A stretch of DNA of 63,162 nt. It comes from Prevotella sp. UBA2725 (GTDB lineage Bacteria; Bacteroidota; Bacteroidia; Bacteroidales; Bacteroidaceae). Positions 35,323 through 43,568 of the stretch are shown here, piece by piece (position 1 is the stretch's first letter; each line of letters begins with the position of its first letter). Location: the NCBI GenBank assembly GCA_002353825.1, contig DEKJ01000019.1:4116-67277 (forward strand). The letters run 5' to 3'. The notes below the pieces were generated by a model. It was not told the origin of the DNA. It ran no database searches and worked only from the letters and a program-made list of their open reading frames with translations. The position numbers and the translations under genes are program-made.

Positions 35323-36285
35323 ATGCAAGCATTACGTTTTAATCCGCTGCTCAAACAGACATTGTGGGGTGGCAACAAGATCATCCCATTCAAACATCTA
35401 AGCTCCGACTTAGAGAACGTTGGAGAGAGTTGGGAAATCTCCGGGGTACCGGGGAACGAGACCGTCGTTAATGGCGGTGAGTTTGATGGTAAGAAACTCA
35501 GCGAGGTAGTTGAAGTCCTGAAAGAGAAACTCGTAGGTGTGGCTAACTACAAGAAGTATGGCAACGAGTTCCCGCTGCTCATTAAGTTTATCGATGCCCA
35601 GCAGCCATTGTCTATCCAGGTCCATCCTACGGATGAGATCGCGCACAAGCTCGGCTATGAGCGTGGCAAGACGGAGATGTGGTATGTCATGAAGTCGGAC
35701 GAGGATGCCAACATGCTTGTCGGCCTCTGTAAGCAGATTACGCCGGAGCAGTATGCGAAGATGGTGGAAGATGGTACCATCGTCGATGCTCTCGGCCATT
35801 ACAATGTGAAAGAAGACGATTGCTTTTTCCTTCCTTCGGGTCGTATCCATGCCATCGGCAAAGGCTGTTTCCTCTGTGAGATTCAGCAGACATCGGATGT
35901 GACATTCCGTATCTATGACTTCAAGCGTAAGGATAAGAACGGCAACTACCGTCAACTACATACAAAAGAGGCGGCAATGAGCATCAACTATCAAGTGCTG
36001 CCCGATTACCGCCAGTCGTATGTGCCGGAGAAGAACCGTGGTGTGTCGCTTGTTCAGTGCCCGTTCTTCAGTACGTTCGTTTATGATATTGACAAGCCGT
36101 TGACGCTCGATGTCGAGGCTCTCGACTCGTTCTTCATCACTATTGTTGTCGACGGTGAGGGTAAGTTTACGGATGATGAGGGTAACGTCTATGAGGTTGC
36201 CGCCGGTGACTCCCTTCTGTTCCCTGCCACGACGAAAGAGATCAAGGCTGAGGGCAGAATGAAGTTCCTCGAGACGTACGCATAA
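35323..36285 (+). CDS. manA: Class I mannose-6-phosphate isomerase
   Basis: Interconverts fructose 6-phosphate and mannose 6-phosphate; supplies mannose for glycans. With the ATG at 35323 it has 320 residues, the short Firmicutes/Bacteroidetes form. Motifs: LKQTLWGG at the start, QQPLSIQVHPTDEIA (metal-ligand His 101), KTEMWYV, and LPSGRIHAIGKGCFLCEIQQTSDVTFRIYDF with the second metal His. The GTG at 35293 is inside the type B repeat and rejected. The 3' end shares a type A hairpin with recA. Confidence 0.9.
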   Translation: MQALRFNPLLKQTLWGGNKIIPFKHLSSDLENVGESWEISGVPGNETVVNGGEFDGKKLSEVVEVLKEKLVGVANYKKYGNEFPLLIKFIDAQQPLSIQVHPTDEIAHKLGYERGKTEMWYVMKSDEDANMLVGLCKQITPEQYAKMVEDGTIVDALGHYNVKEDDCFFLPSGRIHAIGKGCFLCEIQQTSDVTFRIYDFKRKDKNGNYRQLHTKEAAMSINYQVLPDYRQSYVPEKNRGVSLVQCPFFSTFVYDIDKPLTLDVEALDSFFITIVVDGEGKFTDDEGNVYEVAAGDSLLFPATTKEIKAEGRMKFLETYA

Positions 36286-36290
36286 AAATA

Positions 36291-36313
36291 AGGGGCGGCC
36301 TTTGTGGCCGCTC
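36291..36313. terminator. Single type A hairpin between manA and recA
   Basis: GCGGCC-TTTGT-GGCCGC with flanking G-C pairs, between the convergent manA and recA stops, followed by TTTATTATT on the plus strand. One REP-like unit that likely serves as a bidirectional terminator. Confidence 0.75.
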
Positions 36314-36317
36314 TTTA

Positions 36318-37331
36318 TTATTCTGCTTTTATCTTATCCATGATCTGCTTCTCGATTTCGTCGCATAGCTCGGGGTTGTCCTTGAGCAGCTGCATCGTGG
36401 CGTCACGACCCTGTCCGAGCTTCGAGCCGTTGTAAGAGAACCAACTGCCGCTCTTGCTGACGATGTCGTGTTCCACACCGAGGTCGAGGATTTCTCCCAC
36501 TTTGTTGATACCCTGTCCGAAGAGAATATCAAACTCAGCCTTACGGAAAGGAGGAGCGACCTTGTTCTTCACTACTTTCACGCGTACGTGGTTACCGTAG
36601 ACGTTGTCACCGTCTTTCAGGGTCGTCACACGACGGATGTCGAGACGGACGCTCGAATAGAACTTCAGAGCGTTACCACCTGTCGTTGTCTCGGGGTTGC
36701 CGAACATCACACCGATCTTCTCACGCAACTGGTTGATGAAGATGCAGCAGGTGTTCGTTTTCGAGATCGTGGCGGTGAGCTTACGCAGGGCCTGACTCAT
36801 CAGGCGAGCCTGAAGGCCGACAGCGGAGTCGCCCATGTCACCCTCAATCTCTTTCTTCGGCGTGAGGGCTGCCACGGAATCGACGACGAGGATGTCGATG
36901 GCTGACGAGGAGATGAGCTGGTCTGCAATTTGTAGGGCCTGCTCACCATTGTCAGGCTGTGAGATCCAGAGGTTGTCGACATCGACACCAAGCTTCTCAG
37001 CATAGAACCGGTCGAAGGCATGCTCAGCATCAATGAACGCTGCGATGCCGCCTTGTTTCTGTGCCTCGGCGATGGCTGTGATGGCAAGCGTTGTCTTACC
37101 TGACGACTCAGGACCGTAGATCTCGATGATTCGGCCACGTGGGTAGCCGCCTACGCCGAGGGCAAGGTCGAGGCCGATGGAACCTGTTGGGATAACGTCG
37201 ACGTTTTCTACTTTCTCATCACCCATCCTCATGATGGATCCTTTACCGAAATCTTTTTCTATCTTACTCATTGCGGCTTGCAGGGCTTTCAGCTTCGCCT
37301 GCTTCTCCGCGGATTGATCTGTGTCTGTCAT
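36318..37331 (-). CDS. recA: Recombinase A
   Basis: DNA strand exchange and SOS co-protease. The 337-residue protein has Walker A GPESSGKT at 73-80, Walker B (IDILVVDSVAAL), the DNA-binding loop NQLREKIGVMFGNPETTTGG and GRDATMQLLKDN-type C-terminus. The family is unmistakable. It is the last gene of an apparent minus transcript from 39252: unknown protein, saccharopine-family enzyme, recA (gaps 35 and 26 nt). No recA promoter of its own was seen in the 26-nt gap. Confidence 0.98.
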   Translation of the reverse strand: MTDTDQSAEKQAKLKALQAAMSKIEKDFGKGSIMRMGDEKVENVDVIPTGSIGLDLALGVGGYPRGRIIEIYGPESSGKTTLAITAIAEAQKQGGIAAFIDAEHAFDRFYAEKLGVDVDNLWISQPDNGEQALQIADQLISSSAIDILVVDSVAALTPKKEIEGDMGDSAVGLQARLMSQALRKLTATISKTNTCCIFINQLREKIGVMFGNPETTTGGNALKFYSSVRLDIRRVTTLKDGDNVYGNHVRVKVVKNKVAPPFRKAEFDILFGQGINKVGEILDLGVEHDIVSKSGSWFSYNGSKLGQGRDATMQLLKDNPELCDEIEKQIMDKIKAE

Positions 37332-37357
37332 TTCCTTTTATTCCGTTATCTTATAAT

Positions 37358-38599
37358 TTACAGCTCGATATCTTTGTCGAACTCCTCATGCCAGGGCAGT
37401 CCCTGCTTGTTGAGCTGCTCGAGGAATGGATCGGGATCGAAATCCTCGACGTTCCATACACCCGGCTTCTTCCATAGGCCCTTGAAGAACATCATGGCAC
37501 CGCACATCGCCGGCACACCCGTGGTGTAGCTCACACCCTGCATGCCCGTCTCGTTGTAAGCGTCCTGGTGCTTGCAGTTGTTGTATATATAATAGGTGTG
37601 CTCCTTGCCGTCCTTGATACCACGGATACGGCAACCGATAGAGGTCTCGCCGTCGTAGTTGCTGCCGAGATCCTGCGGGTTAGGCAGCACGGCTTTGAGG
37701 AACTGCAGCGGTACGATGTTCACTTTCACTGTCTTCTCGGGATCGTCAGCGAGAGGAGCCTCATAGGTGATGGGGTCGATGCGGCTCATGCCGAGGTTCT
37801 GGATGCAGTCGAGGTAGGTGAGATACTGCTTGCCGAAGGTCATCCAGAAACGAGCGCGCTTGATCGTCGGATAGTTCTTCACTAGGCTCTCGAGCTCCTC
37901 ATGGTGCATGAGGTAAGAGTCGCGCTTGCCGATGTTAGGATAGGTCAGCTCCTGGTGTACGGCGAGGGGCTCCGTCTCTTTCCATTCACCGTTCTCATAG
38001 TAGAGACCTTTCTGTGTGATCTCACGGATATTGATCTCCGGGTTGAAGTTCGTTGCGAAGGCGTGGTGGTGGTTACCGGCATTGCAGTCGACGATGTCGA
38101 GATCGTGGATCTCGTCGAAGTGGTGCTTGGCAGCGTAGGCTGTGTAAGCCTGAGATACACCCGGGTCGAAACCGCAACCGAGGATAGCGGTGAGGCCGGC
38201 CTGCTTGAAGCGGTCCATGTAAGCCCACTGCCATGAATACTCGAAGTGAGCTTCGTCTTTCGGTTCATAGTTGGCCGTGTCGAGGTAGTTGCATCCGCAG
38301 GCGAGACATGCCTCCATGATGCTCAGGTCCTGGTAGGGGAGGGCAAGGTTGATGACGAGGTCGGGCTTGTAACTGTTGAAGAGCTCCTTCAGCTGGTCCA
38401 CGCTGTCGGCGTCGACCTCTGCGGTCTCGATAGGCATCTTATAGCCTTTGGCATGGATAGCGTCGACGAGCTTGACACATTTCTCACGATGGTGGCTGGC
38501 AATCATGAACTCACCAAACACATCGGTGTTCTGTGCAATCTTGAAAGCACATACCGTGGCAACGCCACCGGCTCCAATCATCAGTACTCTGTTGCTCAT
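37358..38599 (-). CDS. Saccharopine-dehydrogenase-family enzyme, probable carboxynorspermidine dehydrogenase
   Basis: NADPH-dependent enzyme of 413 residues. The N-terminal Rossmann start MSNRVLMIGAGGVATVCAFK is clear, with NLALPYQDLSIMEACLACG and LGCGFDPGVSQAYTAYA. These match the carboxynorspermidine/carboxyspermidine dehydrogenase group, which reductively couples aspartate semialdehyde to a diamine in polyamine synthesis. I infer that role, as opposed to lysine biosynthesis, from family resemblance alone. No nspC decarboxylase is in the window. Sits between an unknown protein and recA. Confidence 0.8.
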   Translation of the reverse strand: MSNRVLMIGAGGVATVCAFKIAQNTDVFGEFMIASHHREKCVKLVDAIHAKGYKMPIETAEVDADSVDQLKELFNSYKPDLVINLALPYQDLSIMEACLACGCNYLDTANYEPKDEAHFEYSWQWAYMDRFKQAGLTAILGCGFDPGVSQAYTAYAAKHHFDEIHDLDIVDCNAGNHHHAFATNFNPEINIREITQKGLYYENGEWKETEPLAVHQELTYPNIGKRDSYLMHHEELESLVKNYPTIKRARFWMTFGKQYLTYLDCIQNLGMSRIDPITYEAPLADDPEKTVKVNIVPLQFLKAVLPNPQDLGSNYDGETSIGCRIRGIKDGKEHTYYIYNNCKHQDAYNETGMQGVSYTTGVPAMCGAMMFFKGLWKKPGVWNVEDFDPDPFLEQLNKQGLPWHEEFDKDIEL

Positions 38600-38634
38600 A
38601 ATAGTATAATGTTTAATGTAAATATTTAATGTTG

Positions 38635-39252
38635 TTATTGTTGCGGGTTCAGTTCATCGCTCTTGATGCCCAAGGCGTTCATGAGCGAATAGCCGAGGAT
38701 TTCCTGTCGGAAGTTGCCGCCGGGCATGGGCTGCATGGCGAAGAGCGTGATGTGCTTGTCTTCAGGGGCCTCACGCAGTGCGCCGGCGAGCTCCTCGTAG
38801 ATCGAGCCCTGCTCACCGTTGGGGATAATCATGAGGCGCTTCACCTCGTCGTGGCCTAAGACCATGTTCACGGTGTCGAGGAGGTAGTCGTCCTTGCTAA
38901 CGACATCGCCTACAGCATAGGCGTTGATGAGGAACTCACCGAGCTTGTCGTCTTTGAACGCCTGGCCGCTGAGCTCCGTGTCGTAGAGAGACGGCGTGAA
39001 GTTGTCGAGCTTCGGGTTCTGCTTCTCGTGCACGAGGACAACCTGCGTCTCATGAGACTTGCCGTCGGCACGCAGTCCACCGTCGAGGGCAATGTCCACA
39101 GCCCACTGACTGAGGTCAGCCTTCGGGATGCGGCGGCCTATCATACGCTCGAACTGTACGGATAGCTGGAAGGCTACATAGTCTATATAGTCGGCATCGG
39201 CGAGGATGATGTTCTCGCTGAGCTTCACTTTACTGGCTTCTTCTGGATTCAT
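38635..39252 (-). CDS. Conserved unknown protein, 205 residues
   Basis: Soluble protein, no signal peptide or membrane segment. The N-terminal half has ILADADYIDYVAFQLSVQFE, RRIPKADLSQWAVDIALDGG, and later VVLVHEKQNPKLDNFTPS and ITLFAMQPMPGGNFRQEILG. I believe it is a Bacteroidales-restricted family (DUF6621-like), but that name is from memory. It is the first gene before the saccharopine-family enzyme and recA, with a promoter at 39275-39282. Function unknown. Confidence 0.65.
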   Translation of the reverse strand: MNPEEASKVKLSENIILADADYIDYVAFQLSVQFERMIGRRIPKADLSQWAVDIALDGGLRADGKSHETQVVLVHEKQNPKLDNFTPSLYDTELSGQAFKDDKLGEFLINAYAVGDVVSKDDYLLDTVNMVLGHDEVKRLMIIPNGEQGSIYEELAGALREAPEDKHITLFAMQPMPGGNFRQEILGYSLMNALGIKSDELNPQQ

Positions 39253-39274
39253 TCTTTGTGATTAATATTGTTTG

Positions 39275-39282
39275 CAAAGATA
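39275..39282 (-). promoter_or_regulatory. Putative -7 element for the recA-side transcript
   Basis: Minus strand TATCTTTG, 23 nt upstream of the 205-residue ORF. It is divergent from the nhaD promoter. Confidence 0.6.
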
Positions 39283-39380
39283 ATGAAAAGAGAGAAGAAA
39301 GGCGAAGGAATGAGAATATTTTTATTGTTGCAAAACGATTAAATATATATCCTCATGCACATTATCTAACGAATATTTTG

Positions 39381-39388
39381 TAATTTTG
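39381..39388 (+). promoter_or_regulatory. Putative -7 element for nhaD
   Basis: TAATTTTG, 44 nt upstream of the nhaD ATG. The region 39283-39380 is AT-rich with no gene. Confidence 0.6.
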
Positions 39389-39431
39389 TAACGGGATAAT
39401 AAAATAATATAATCATAATTTCATTACGCTA

Positions 39432-40838
39432 ATGTCAACACTATCTATTGCGATTATTATCGTGTTCATCGTGGGCTATCTCTTCATAGCCCTGGAGAGT
39501 GTGACGAAGGTGAACAAAGCCGCCGTGGCTCTGCTTATGTTCGTCGTTGTCTGGACGTTGTATATGCTCAATCCGGGCTATTTTGTCCAGCTCATGCACC
39601 CGCAGTTTATGGACATTCTCAAACTTGAGCATCCGGGACTCGGCAACTCCGTGGACCCTGTGCTCACCTTCGTCACGGATATCATCCAGAACCACTTGGG
39701 TGACACCGGTACAACATTGTTCTTCCTCATGGGCGCCATGACCATCGTGGAGGTTGTGGATCAGAACGGCGGTTTCGACTGGGTGCGCCGTGTGATGCAT
39801 ACGAAGAGCAAGCGCGCGTTGCTGTGGCGTATCGCGTTCATGACTTTCTTCCTCTCGGCTATCCTCGACAACATGACGACGTCTATCGTGATGATCATGA
39901 TCCTCCGCAAACTTGTGCCGCAGCATAAGGATCGCATCATCTATGCAGCGCTTGTCATCATTGCAGCCAATAGTGGCGGTGCCTTCTCACCGATTGGCGA
40001 CGTGACGACGATCATGCTGTGGAACAAAGGCCTGATCACGGCGGCCGGCGTCATCAGTGAGATTCTCATTCCTTCTATCATTTCAATGGTTATTCCTGCC
40101 CTCATCCTGCAAATGGGACTGAAAGGTACGCTCGATGAGGGTACGAAGGTAGCTGACGCTGCACTGACACCGGAGCAGGAGCTGAGTGATTTCCAGCGTA
40201 AGGTTGTGTTCTGGGTCGGTGTTGGTGGCTTGATCTTCGTGCCTATCTTCAAGAGCATCACTCATCTGCCGCCGTTTGTCGGTATCCTGCTTGTGCTGAG
40301 CTTGCTGTGGATCGTCACAGAGGTGTTCTATGCCGGTCTCTCCACGGAGAAAGGTGCTCGCAAGAAACGTGTCGTGAACCTCATCCGTAATATCGATATG
40401 AGTACGATTCTCTTCTTCCTCGGCATTCTGATGGCAGTGAGCTGCCTGGAAGAGATCGGTGCCCTTACAGCAATGGGTAAAGGCTTGAACGTGACGTTTA
40501 ACGGTAACCACTTCATGGTGACAGGTATCATCGGTGTGCTCTCATCGATCATCGATAATGTGCCACTTGTTGCCGGATGTATGGGTATGTATCCTGTGGC
40601 AGCAGCCGGTGACTTTGCTACGGATGGTATCTTCTGGCAGTTGCTCGCTTACTGTGCCGGTGTAGGTGGCTCGATGCTGATCATCGGTTCTGCTGCCGGT
40701 GTCGTGGTCATGGGCTTGGAGAAAATCACCTTCGGATGGTATATGAAACACGTGAGTTGGATTGCTTTCGCCGGATATATCGCTGGAATCCTGAGCTACT
40801 ATTGCCTCAGAGAGTTCATCTTCACCACACCGCTGTAA
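39432..40838 (+). CDS. nhaD: Na+/H+ antiporter NhaD
   Basis: Inner-membrane antiporter of the ion transporter superfamily, exchanging sodium for protons. The 468-residue protein has about 11-12 hydrophobic segments and conserved NhaD segments: FLMGAMTIVEVVDQNGGF, FFLSAILDNMTTSIVM, ANSGGAFSPIGDVTTIMLWNKG and IIDNVPLVAGCMGMY. Start ATG at 39432 precedes a short N-terminal helix. It is transcribed alone and ends at a type A palindrome shared with the convergent dacB gene. Confidence 0.94.
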   Translation: MSTLSIAIIIVFIVGYLFIALESVTKVNKAAVALLMFVVVWTLYMLNPGYFVQLMHPQFMDILKLEHPGLGNSVDPVLTFVTDIIQNHLGDTGTTLFFLMGAMTIVEVVDQNGGFDWVRRVMHTKSKRALLWRIAFMTFFLSAILDNMTTSIVMIMILRKLVPQHKDRIIYAALVIIAANSGGAFSPIGDVTTIMLWNKGLITAAGVISEILIPSIISMVIPALILQMGLKGTLDEGTKVADAALTPEQELSDFQRKVVFWVGVGGLIFVPIFKSITHLPPFVGILLVLSLLWIVTEVFYAGLSTEKGARKKRVVNLIRNIDMSTILFFLGILMAVSCLEEIGALTAMGKGLNVTFNGNHFMVTGIIGVLSSIIDNVPLVAGCMGMYPVAAAGDFATDGIFWQLLAYCAGVGGSMLIIGSAAGVVVMGLEKITFGWYMKHVSWIAFAGYIAGILSYYCLREFIFTTPL

Positions 40839-40841
40839 AAC

Positions 40842-40920
40842 CGTAGGGGCGGCCCTCGTGGCCGCCCTAATATTTAATTACTCCAAGCACAATAGGGCGG
40901 CCACGAGGGCCGCCCCTACG
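40842..40920. repeat. Type A palindrome, inverted pair, between nhaD and dacB
   Basis: Perfect 28-bp arms (40842-40869 and 40893-40920). Each arm has GGGCGGCC-CTCGT-GGCCGCCC, a hairpin by itself. The loop is AT-rich. It starts 4 nt after nhaD and ends 6 nt before the dacB stop codon. Confidence 0.88.
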
Positions 40921-40926
40921 TGTGAA

Positions 40927-42198
40927 TCAAGGCTTAGCCAAAATATAGCAAACCTTATCTTGGAACGCGCGGCCATTACTTCTGTGCATCACCCCTTGGT
41001 TGATGATTGAGAAACAGAGGTGATGGCCGTTGGCAGCTGTGAGATAACCACACAGACTTGAGATACCTTCTACGGTACCTGTCTTGGCGTGTACGTTGCC
41101 GCGTGTGAACTGATTGCGCATGCGCTTCTTCAGCGTGCCGTCAACACCAGCGATAGGCAGGGCGGGGAGGAGGTGGTTATAAATATTTTGATTCTCGTAA
41201 GCGTAGCGCAGGAACTTCACCTCAAGCTCGGGGGAGACATAGTTGTAGAGTGATAGTCCGCTGCCGTCGGCGAGGCGATAACGAGAAGGATTAAGCCCGA
41301 GACGCTCAATGAGCTGGCGCTCGATGGTGCGTGCATCCTTAGCCGTGGCAGGGCGGTTACCCGTAGAGGCAGCAATCTGATAGTACATCGACTCCGCATA
41401 GAGGTTGTCGCTCTCTTTGAGCATGCGCATGAGGATCTGGTCGATGGTGTGGAATCGGTTCACGATGCAGTTGGCATCCTGGGGCTTACGTCTCACACCG
41501 ACAGTTCCCGTGACCGTAATGCCGGCGCGCTGCAAAGCTTCCTGAAACTTATCCATGAAAATGTCTTTGCGCTGGAAGACGAGCGGAGAGAGCACAGGGT
41601 TGTCATCATCCCAGCACCAGCCTTCACCGAGAAGGTCCGTGTCTTTCATCGTGCGGTCAGCATAGAGGTTGCCGCGAATGGTGTCGACTCCCATCTTCTT
41701 CAATGCCTCCGCAAAGGCCTGCATGTCGTCGCGTGTGAAGCGTGGGTCGAAGCCTCCGACACAGTAGACGTCACCTTTGAGAGTCGTGGAGTCGACACGC
41801 CCCGTGTAACAGAGCTCAGTCTTAAACTGATAGCCGCCACCGAGCCGGTCGAGTGCAGTGATGGCAGTGATGGTCTTCATCGTAGAGGCAGGGCGCATGA
41901 GCTGACGCTCGTTGTGACGGAAAATAGCGGAGTCGGCATCGAGGTCATAAATCATGATACCGACCTGTGAGGTCTGGAACATCTCGCTCTTGAGCAATTG
42001 TTCTATCTCAGCCTGAACATTCTTCGGCCAGGCGAGGGTGTCGTTGCGGTGGATGAGCGAGTCGGTCCATGCCGAGTCGGCTACCGCAGTGGTATCATTA
42101 TCGTCATCGTCGTCATTGACTACATCTGTCTGGGCGAGGGTGGGGAGGAATGAAGTGAAGAAGAGCAGTAATAGAGCAAGAAGTTTATTCCGCATCAT
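40927..42198 (-). CDS. dacB: D-alanyl-D-alanine carboxypeptidase (PBP4 type, S13)
   Basis: Periplasmic peptidoglycan hydrolase/carboxypeptidase of 423 residues with a signal peptide (about 1-22) followed by an acidic DDDDDNDTT run. The penicillin-binding motifs are all present: SxxK as S105-T-M-K108, SDN in KESDNLYAESM, and KTG in HAKTGTVEG. It is somewhat shorter than the usual 470 or so. Start overlaps the 3' end of the PH-like gene by 14 nt, so the pair is translationally coupled. Confidence 0.92.
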   Translation of the reverse strand: MMRNKLLALLLLFFTSFLPTLAQTDVVNDDDDDNDTTAVADSAWTDSLIHRNDTLAWPKNVQAEIEQLLKSEMFQTSQVGIMIYDLDADSAIFRHNERQLMRPASTMKTITAITALDRLGGGYQFKTELCYTGRVDSTTLKGDVYCVGGFDPRFTRDDMQAFAEALKKMGVDTIRGNLYADRTMKDTDLLGEGWCWDDDNPVLSPLVFQRKDIFMDKFQEALQRAGITVTGTVGVRRKPQDANCIVNRFHTIDQILMRMLKESDNLYAESMYYQIAASTGNRPATAKDARTIERQLIERLGLNPSRYRLADGSGLSLYNYVSPELEVKFLRYAYENQNIYNHLLPALPIAGVDGTLKKRMRNQFTRGNVHAKTGTVEGISSLCGYLTAANGHHLCFSIINQGVMHRSNGRAFQDKVCYILAKP

Positions 42199-42652
42199 AG
42201 GCCTCCTTTCCTAATTCTTTTTCTTCCACTGAGTAATTCTGAAGTGTTTCCTGAAGATCTTTTCTGATAGTGTTTCGCATTTCTTTTTGTAATGTTGCGA
42301 CGAATGCAGCCTCGTTCTGTGGTTGGACAGAGACCACGCGGTTGGATGCTCCATAAGTGAGGAGCAGATAATGGACGAGACCGAAGACAGAGGTCATCGG
42401 CTTGCAGTCGTGGATCTCGTTGACATCAATGCTTTTGGCGCGCGAGAGTTTACCATTGTTGATGATGAGTTTGCCGTCAGTGATGATATACTCACTGTGG
42501 AGCGTGTGCTCTACTAAGATAATGAGCAGGAAAGCCATGATGAGCCCCACTACAGCGTTTTTAATCCAGAAAGCGTAGAGGGCGAGCAGTAAGAACAAAA
42601 GAATACCGCACACCGCTCCCACGGTGGTTCTATGGTGAAATGAACGAGTCAT
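42185..42652 (-). CDS. Small membrane protein with PH-like domain
   Basis: A 155-residue protein with two hydrophobic helices near the N-terminus (about 10-45) followed by a soluble beta-rich part: SEYIITDGKLIINNGKLSRAKSIDVNEIHDCKP, like bacterial PH (YdbT/DUF1200-type) domains. A charged tail ends it. The role is unknown. It overlaps dacB, which suggests a link to the cell wall. Promoter at 42688-42695. Confidence 0.65.
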   Translation of the reverse strand: MTRSFHHRTTVGAVCGILLFLLLALYAFWIKNAVVGLIMAFLLIILVEHTLHSEYIITDGKLIINNGKLSRAKSIDVNEIHDCKPMTSVFGLVHYLLLTYGASNRVVSVQPQNEAAFVATLQKEMRNTIRKDLQETLQNYSVEEKELGKEAYDAE

Positions 42653-42687
42653 GAAATTTCAGTAATCTCTATAAATCTAATATTTTG

Positions 42688-42695
42688 CAAAGTTA
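42688..42695 (-). promoter_or_regulatory. Putative -7 element for the PH-like gene and dacB
   Basis: Minus strand TAACTTTG, about 36 nt upstream of the start at 42652. Confidence 0.6.
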
Positions 42696-42741
42696 CAACT
42701 TTTCTCTGAGCTACTGAAATTTAAGGAGTTAATCTTTTCAT

Positions 42742-42847
42742 CGTAGGGGCGGCCTCTCCCCGGCCCTCCCCCGTAGGGAGGGAGCTGTGATACCCATTTG
42801 GTAAGGCTTGTTCCCCTCCCTACGGGGGAGGGGTTAGGGGAGAGGCC
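42742..42847. repeat. Hybrid type A/B inverted element at the pflA 3' end
   Basis: Starts CGTAGGGGCGGCC (type A), then runs on as the type B unit CTCTCCCCGGCCCTCCCCCG. The partner unit (CCCTCCCTACGGGGGAGGGG...GAGAGGCC) closes it at 42847. The interior CCCATTTGGTAAGG is shared with other type B elements. It supplies the last four codons and stop of pflA. Confidence 0.78.
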
Positions 42848-43565
42848 TTAATATCTCTTCCGCCTTCTTTATCTGCTCCTTCGTCGGTGTAGGCACCCCT
42901 TCCAAGGAATATTTAAGGCCGAGTTCTTTCCATTTGTATACACCGAGGGTGTGGTAAGGCAGGACCTCCACACGCTCAACGTTCTTCAGTGTATTGATGA
43001 ACGCACGCATGCGACGCAGGTGATCCTCGTCGTCGGTGATTCCTGGCACGAGGACATGACGGATCCATACGGGCACACCGAGGTCAGAGAGACAGTGTGC
43101 GCAGTCGAGGATGTTCTCGTTGCCCCATCCCGTGAGCTTTTTGTGAGCCTCACTGTCGAGATGCTTGAGGTCGAGGAGAACGGTGTCGGTGACTTTCATC
43201 AGTCGCAGGAACTTACCATAGAACGGTTCCTCGCGTGTGAAGGGCTGGGCTGCGGTGTCGAGACAGGTGTTTATGCCACGGCGATGTGCCTCCTCGAAGA
43301 GTTCGATGAGGTCATCGATCTGAAGTAGTGCTTCTCCGCCACTCACCGTGATGCCGCCTTCTTTACCCCAGTAAGCACGGTAACGCTCCGCCTTGTCGAG
43401 GAGCTCTTGGATGGTCATCGTCTCACCTTCGCTGCTGCCTGGTGCCCATGTGTCAGGGTTATGACAGTAACGGCACCGCATGCGGCACCCTTTAAGGAAT
43501 ATGATAAAACGAATCCCCGGCCCATCCACGGAGCCGAAGGATTCGAGAGAATGAATATGTAGCAT
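42834..43565 (-). CDS. pflA: Pyruvate formate-lyase activating enzyme
   Basis: Radical SAM enzyme that installs the glycyl radical on PflB. The 243-residue protein has the cluster motif CRMRCRYC (C27, C31, C34) just after GSVDGPGIRFIIFLKG and the segment GGITVSGGEALLQ. The last four residues (RPLP) and the TAA stop are encoded by the repeat element downstream, so its C-terminus was probably altered by that insertion. It lies 3 nt after pflB. Confidence 0.96.
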   Translation of the reverse strand: MLHIHSLESFGSVDGPGIRFIIFLKGCRMRCRYCHNPDTWAPGSSEGETMTIQELLDKAERYRAYWGKEGGITVSGGEALLQIDDLIELFEEAHRRGINTCLDTAAQPFTREEPFYGKFLRLMKVTDTVLLDLKHLDSEAHKKLTGWGNENILDCAHCLSDLGVPVWIRHVLVPGITDDEDHLRRMRAFINTLKNVERVEVLPYHTLGVYKWKELGLKYSLEGVPTPTKEQIKKAEEILRPLP

Positions 43566-43568
43566 AAT

